Assembly (NCBI GenBank): GCA_030842085.1
Contig: JAUUSE010000068.1
Span: 1 to 8,707, forward strand
Reading direction: 5' to 3'
Source of the DNA: Timburyella sp030842085
GTDB taxonomy: Bacteria > Bacillota > Clostridia > Oscillospirales > Acutalibacteraceae
DNA: 8,707 nucleotides
The notes below the pieces were generated by a model. The model worked only from the letters and a program-made list of their open reading frames with translations. It was not told where the DNA came from and searched no databases. Of the stretch, positions 5,820 to 8,707 are shown in pieces (within the stretch, counting starts at the first letter, position 1; each line of letters opens with the position of its first letter). The position numbers and the translations under genes are program-made.

Positions 5820-5830
5820 CAGCTGACGAA

Positions 5831-6637
5831 TTACTCCTTTTTCTTGGCCTCATTCCATAAAACATCAAGCTCTTGTGCGCCAAGTTCATCAAGTGCTTGT
5901 CCCCGCTCTGACGCAAGGCTTTCAGCTGCTGCAAACCTACTTACAAACTTATCGGCAGATTTAGCAAGCGCATCCTCCGCATCAACGCCCAAATGCCTTG
6001 ACACATTCACTGCTGAAAACAGTACATCACCTATTTCGCCAAACACATCTTCTTTATTTCCTGATGAAATCGCTTCGCTAAGCTCGCACAGTTCTTCAGA
6101 TAGCTTGTCCATGGCATCGTTAACATCTGCAAAGTCATATCCTGCCTTAGATGCACGCTTTTGAAGCTTTTGTGCACGCATAAGCGCTGGAAATGCGTCT
6201 GGAACGCTTGTCAAAGTATCTGTAAATGTCTTTTGTTCCTTTTCCTGCCTCTTTATATTGTCCCAGTTATTTAGCACTTCATCCGGAGTGTCCGCTTCTA
6301 CGCTTCCAAATACATGCGGATGGCGAAGTATAAGCTTGCGACAGACGCCATCACATACGTCATCAAAATTAAAGCTGTCCTTTTCACGTTCGATTTGCGC
6401 ATGAAATACTACCTGTAATAAAACGTCGCCCAGCTCTTCCTTAAGCGCAAACATATCGTTTTTATCTATGGCATCAGCCGTCTCATACGTCTCCTCAATA
6501 AGAGAGCCTCTTATCGACTCATGCGTCTGAACCTTGTCCCACGGGCACCCGTCTTCCGAGCGCAGCAAAGCTACAATCTCAAGCAAATTATCTATGTTAT
6601 ATTTACCCACAGCAGTACTCACATAATCTTTTATCAT
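5831..6637 (-). CDS. mazG: Nucleoside triphosphate pyrophosphohydrolase MazG
   Basis: This 268-residue protein has two tandem MazG domains. The first holds GCPWDKVQTHESIRGSLIEETYE (30-52), with metal-binding Glu48, Glu49 and Glu52, and EELGDVLLQVVFHAQI (67-82), then RHPHVFG (105-111). The second holds KLSEELCEL (178-186) and EIGDVLFS (201-208). MazG hydrolyses (d)NTPs, including non-canonical ones, to NMP and pyrophosphate. B. subtilis YabN carries an extra N-terminal tetrapyrrole-methylase-like domain; this protein lacks it, as E. coli MazG does. I choose the ATG at 6635-6637, with GGTG 6 nt upstream, over a TTG four codons earlier, which has no site. It lies 45 nt after the flippase gene with no terminator, so the two probably form an operon. 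Confidence 0.95.
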   Translation of the reverse strand: MIKDYVSTAVGKYNIDNLLEIVALLRSEDGCPWDKVQTHESIRGSLIEETYETADAIDKNDMFALKEELGDVLLQVVFHAQIEREKDSFNFDDVCDGVCRKLILRHPHVFGSVEADTPDEVLNNWDNIKRQEKEQKTFTDTLTSVPDAFPALMRAQKLQKRASKAGYDFADVNDAMDKLSEELCELSEAISSGNKEDVFGEIGDVLFSAVNVSRHLGVDAEDALAKSADKFVSRFAAAESLASERGQALDELGAQELDVLWNEAKKKE

Positions 6638-6682
6638 AAAACGCACCAAAAATCAAGTATTATCTTTAAATATGCCTCTATT

Positions 6683-8437
6683 TTAACCTATCAGGTGATA
6701 TTTTTCAAGTACATTAGCTATTTTTTCACCTTTGGGAATCATCATAACATCGTCCTTTGATATTGCCTTAAATATAAACAGCGCTATAACATATACTATT
6801 CCGGCCAACGCTATTGAAATGATGGTCGATAAGTTTTCTGAAATATGTCCTGTCAAAATCCAATTTGTTATTCCGGCAGTGGCGCCGCAAAGTACACCGC
6901 ATATCATAGGCTTTATAAATATCGACATTATGCTCGGCACAAAATGCGTATATTTGCAAACACTTATAAAATTAAGCACAAATATAACTAAATAGCATAC
7001 TAAAGTACCGTATGGAGCACCGTTTATATTTATCGACGGTATGCCAACGAGAATAAATGATATAAGTCCCTTTACTCCTGCGCCTATCAGCATATTACGC
7101 ACAGGTATAAACTGCTTTCCTATTGCCTGAAGTACACTCGTTATCGGGAGACACAAGCTTGAAACAATCGCTGTTATTCCCATAACCCTTAGCAGCGGAG
7201 TAGCAATAATAATCATATATGGCTCGCGTGAACTGTATAGTAAATCTATTATTCCGTTTGAGAGCACTGATATTCCAATGCCTGCCGGAAATGCGACCAG
7301 AGCCGTTATTCTCAGTACCGACTCAATATTTATCCTAAGATTTTTCCTGTCGCGCTTTACCCACGCTGTAGTAACCGCCGGCAATGCGCTTACTCCTATT
7401 ACTGACGCTATGGTAGGCACAAGATTATACAAAGTATACACAAATCCCTTATAAGTTCCGTATATCGCACTGGATTTTTCCGTTACACCACTGAGTAATT
7501 CCCCATATATTGCATTCATTTCCTCTGCGTGATTGTCAAACAGGCTATCAAGTCGAGTCTGAACCACTAATGTATCCACCAGGCTGCTTATCTGGGTGCT
7601 AAGACTGCCTATAGCTATTGGAATAGCCATTACCAGCAGCACCTTAAGGGTGCTTTTTGCGCTTATCGGCGGCGGAGAATTTCTCAAATCTCTTACGCTA
7701 AAGCTGTCGCCTTTAACCTTATGCACTACAAACATATATATTGCGCCGATTAATGAGCCAATCGTTATGCCTAAAACTGCAGCAGCCGCAGCATACGGCA
7801 AAATTGCGTCAGATGCCGCCTGACGCATTATCTCCGGCGTCTCGCCTTCAATAACCTTGCCAAACACCTTGCCGGTGCTCTCAAACTGGCTCATTCCGAC
7901 CTGTATAACTATAAAAGTCAGTCCAAGCCCTATTACAAGCTTGCCCAGCGCCTCTATTATATTGGACACGGCTGTCGGCGTCATATTGCGCTGGCCTTCG
8001 TAATATCCCCTGTAGCTTGACATTATGCAGCAGAAAAGTATAGACGGTGATATTGCAAGTATTGCATATACCGATTCTGTGCTGTTTATAAGGGATACAA
8101 ACGGCCATGTCGCTATAAGCATTATCAGAAAGCTTGAAAGCCCCGTTACAAGGAAAGTAAGCTTGGTCACTTTAAATGTGCGCCGAACATCCCTATAACG
8201 CTGCTGCGACATGCGCTGTGCAATTATTCTGGCCACCGCCGTCGGCAACCCCGCCATAGCAAGTGAATATATGGGCAGGTATAAATCATAGGCGTTGGAA
8301 AAATACCTCATGCCTACCGTGCCTATCATATTTCCAAGCGGTATTCTGTATATAGCGCCTATTACCTTTACAAGAAGCGTAGCCGCTACCAGTATTGTCG
8401 CGCCATGTAAAAAGCTTTGCTGCTTATATTTTCCCAT
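6683..8437 (-). CDS. SpoVB/YabM-type polysaccharide (lipid-linked) flippase, MOP superfamily
   Basis: This 584-residue polytopic membrane protein has about 14 predicted helices. It begins GATILVAATLLVKVIGAIYRIPLGNMIG (12-39), and has the family segments YLPIYSLAMAGLPTAVARI (53-71), SSYRGYYEGQRNMTPTAVS (140-158), a second-half repeat around 264-292 and PTIASVIGVSALPAVTTAW (341-359). It ends in a short basic tail. Such proteins flip lipid-linked sugars across the membrane; SpoVB is needed for spore cortex and MurJ for cell-wall precursor. The place upstream of mazG matches B. subtilis YabM; sequence alone does not separate YabM from SpoVB or a MurJ-like role. It is longer than B. subtilis SpoVB (518), with extra loop sequence near 182-212 and 296-330. 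The ATG has AGAGGA 6 nt upstream. The promoter at 8472-8500 serves it and probably mazG. Confidence 0.9.
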   Translation of the reverse strand: MGKYKQQSFLHGATILVAATLLVKVIGAIYRIPLGNMIGTVGMRYFSNAYDLYLPIYSLAMAGLPTAVARIIAQRMSQQRYRDVRRTFKVTKLTFLVTGLSSFLIMLIATWPFVSLINSTESVYAILAISPSILFCCIMSSYRGYYEGQRNMTPTAVSNIIEALGKLVIGLGLTFIVIQVGMSQFESTGKVFGKVIEGETPEIMRQAASDAILPYAAAAAVLGITIGSLIGAIYMFVVHKVKGDSFSVRDLRNSPPPISAKSTLKVLLVMAIPIAIGSLSTQISSLVDTLVVQTRLDSLFDNHAEEMNAIYGELLSGVTEKSSAIYGTYKGFVYTLYNLVPTIASVIGVSALPAVTTAWVKRDRKNLRINIESVLRITALVAFPAGIGISVLSNGIIDLLYSSREPYMIIIATPLLRVMGITAIVSSLCLPITSVLQAIGKQFIPVRNMLIGAGVKGLISFILVGIPSININGAPYGTLVCYLVIFVLNFISVCKYTHFVPSIMSIFIKPMICGVLCGATAGITNWILTGHISENLSTIISIALAGIVYVIALFIFKAISKDDVMMIPKGEKIANVLEKYHLIG

Positions 8438-8707
8438 ATTTTCCTCTCAATGAAACATTTACTAAATTTATATTATACACTAAATATATCCTATATGCAA
8501 AATCTTTAATTTTATGTATTTCACTTACTACTCTATATTTGTTCTCAGCCTTTGCAATAATGTCATGCCAAATGCAAACATGAATAATTATTAGGAAACA
8601 AATATCTAACAAAATAAACGCAATAAAAAATTAAAATATAATATAGTTAAATTGTAATTAAATATTAATATTTAATATGAAAGCAATATAAAAATAATTT
8701 TTAACAT
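8438..8707. other. AT-rich non-coding upstream region, right edge
   Basis: No credible gene is seen. It holds the flippase promoter near its left end and, at 8657-8676, a perfect 20-bp palindrome made only of A and T (ATTAAATATT and its reverse complement). The gene that B. subtilis order would predict further upstream, spoVT, is not in the window. Confidence 0.6.
8472..8500 (-). promoter_or_regulatory. SigA-type promoter of the flippase-mazG unit
   Basis: On the minus strand, TTGCAT (8495-8500) and a consensus TATAAT (8472-8477) are exactly 17 bp apart. The start would be near 8465, giving a leader of about 27 nt with the ribosome-binding site AGAGGA near its end. The -35 is only a partial match (3 of 6). 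Confidence 0.65.

Noticed and set aside
5583..6164. 193-codon plus-strand frame opposite HU and mazG
   Set aside because: It is antisense to two certain genes. Its Ser-rich, low-complexity translation is what the opposite strand of these codons gives.
8424..8612. 62-codon minus-strand reading frame upstream of the flippase
   Set aside because: It covers the flippase promoter and ribosome-binding site, overlaps the flippase start in another frame, has no family features and looks like AT-rich chance.
8657..8676. Perfect 20-bp palindrome of A and T only
   Set aside because: It lies in extremely AT-rich DNA where such palindromes arise easily, has no GC stem to act as a terminator, and no gene is seen next to it on the right.
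1..8707. Search for a defence system, CRISPR array, prophage, insertion sequence, tRNA or rRNA
   Set aside because: No regularly spaced repeats, transposase, integrase, nuclease or tRNA-like cloverleaf was seen; recognised genes are housekeeping, sporulation and metabolic.

Overview
The window looks like chromosomal DNA of an endospore-forming, low-to-moderate GC member of the Clostridia (Firmicutes/Bacillota). The basis is gene content and order. Every supported gene lies on the minus strand, so transcription runs from high to low coordinates. The right two thirds hold a block with the order of the Bacillus subtilis yabM-yabN-yabO-yabP-yabQ-divIC-yabR region: a SpoVB/YabM-type lipid flippase, MazG, an inserted HU gene, the S4 protein RqcP (YabO), YabP, YabQ, the divisome protein DivIC/FtsB and the S1 protein YabR.

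Right to left: about 270 bp of AT-rich non-coding DNA with a clear SigA-type promoter (8472-8500) leads into the flippase (6683-8437) and mazG (5831-6637). HU (5492-5767) ends in a strong intrinsic terminator (5446-5476). rqcP (5016-5273) and yabP (4631-4912) follow. A 392-bp gap, with a hairpin just after yabP and a promoter-like site just before yabQ, separates yabP from yabQ (3687-4238), divIC (3374-3679) and yabR (2906-3337). That unit ends in a strong terminator at 2871-2896. The block combines cell-envelope building (flippase, DivIC), sporulation (YabP, YabQ), nucleotide and ribosome quality control (MazG, RqcP) and nucleic-acid binding (HU, YabR). Its internal terminators and promoters suggest at least three transcription units.

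The left third leaves this conserved order. A small Cys-rich TIGR04076-type protein (2299-2652) has its own good promoter. Next is a gene-free stretch of about 594 bp (1705-2298) holding a perfect 15-bp-stem hairpin inside what is probably a dispersed intergenic repeat. Last comes a two-gene unit: a metal-dependent amidohydrolase (583-1704) whose stop codon overlaps, as ATGA, the start of a class I fumarase-type Fe-S hydro-lyase alpha subunit cut by the left edge (1-586).

No tRNA, rRNA, CRISPR array, insertion sequence, phage gene or defence system could be supported. Most of the window is ordinary. The points most worth a second look are the hairpin-bearing repeat, the yabP/yabQ gap, and the coupling of the amidohydrolase to the hydro-lyase.
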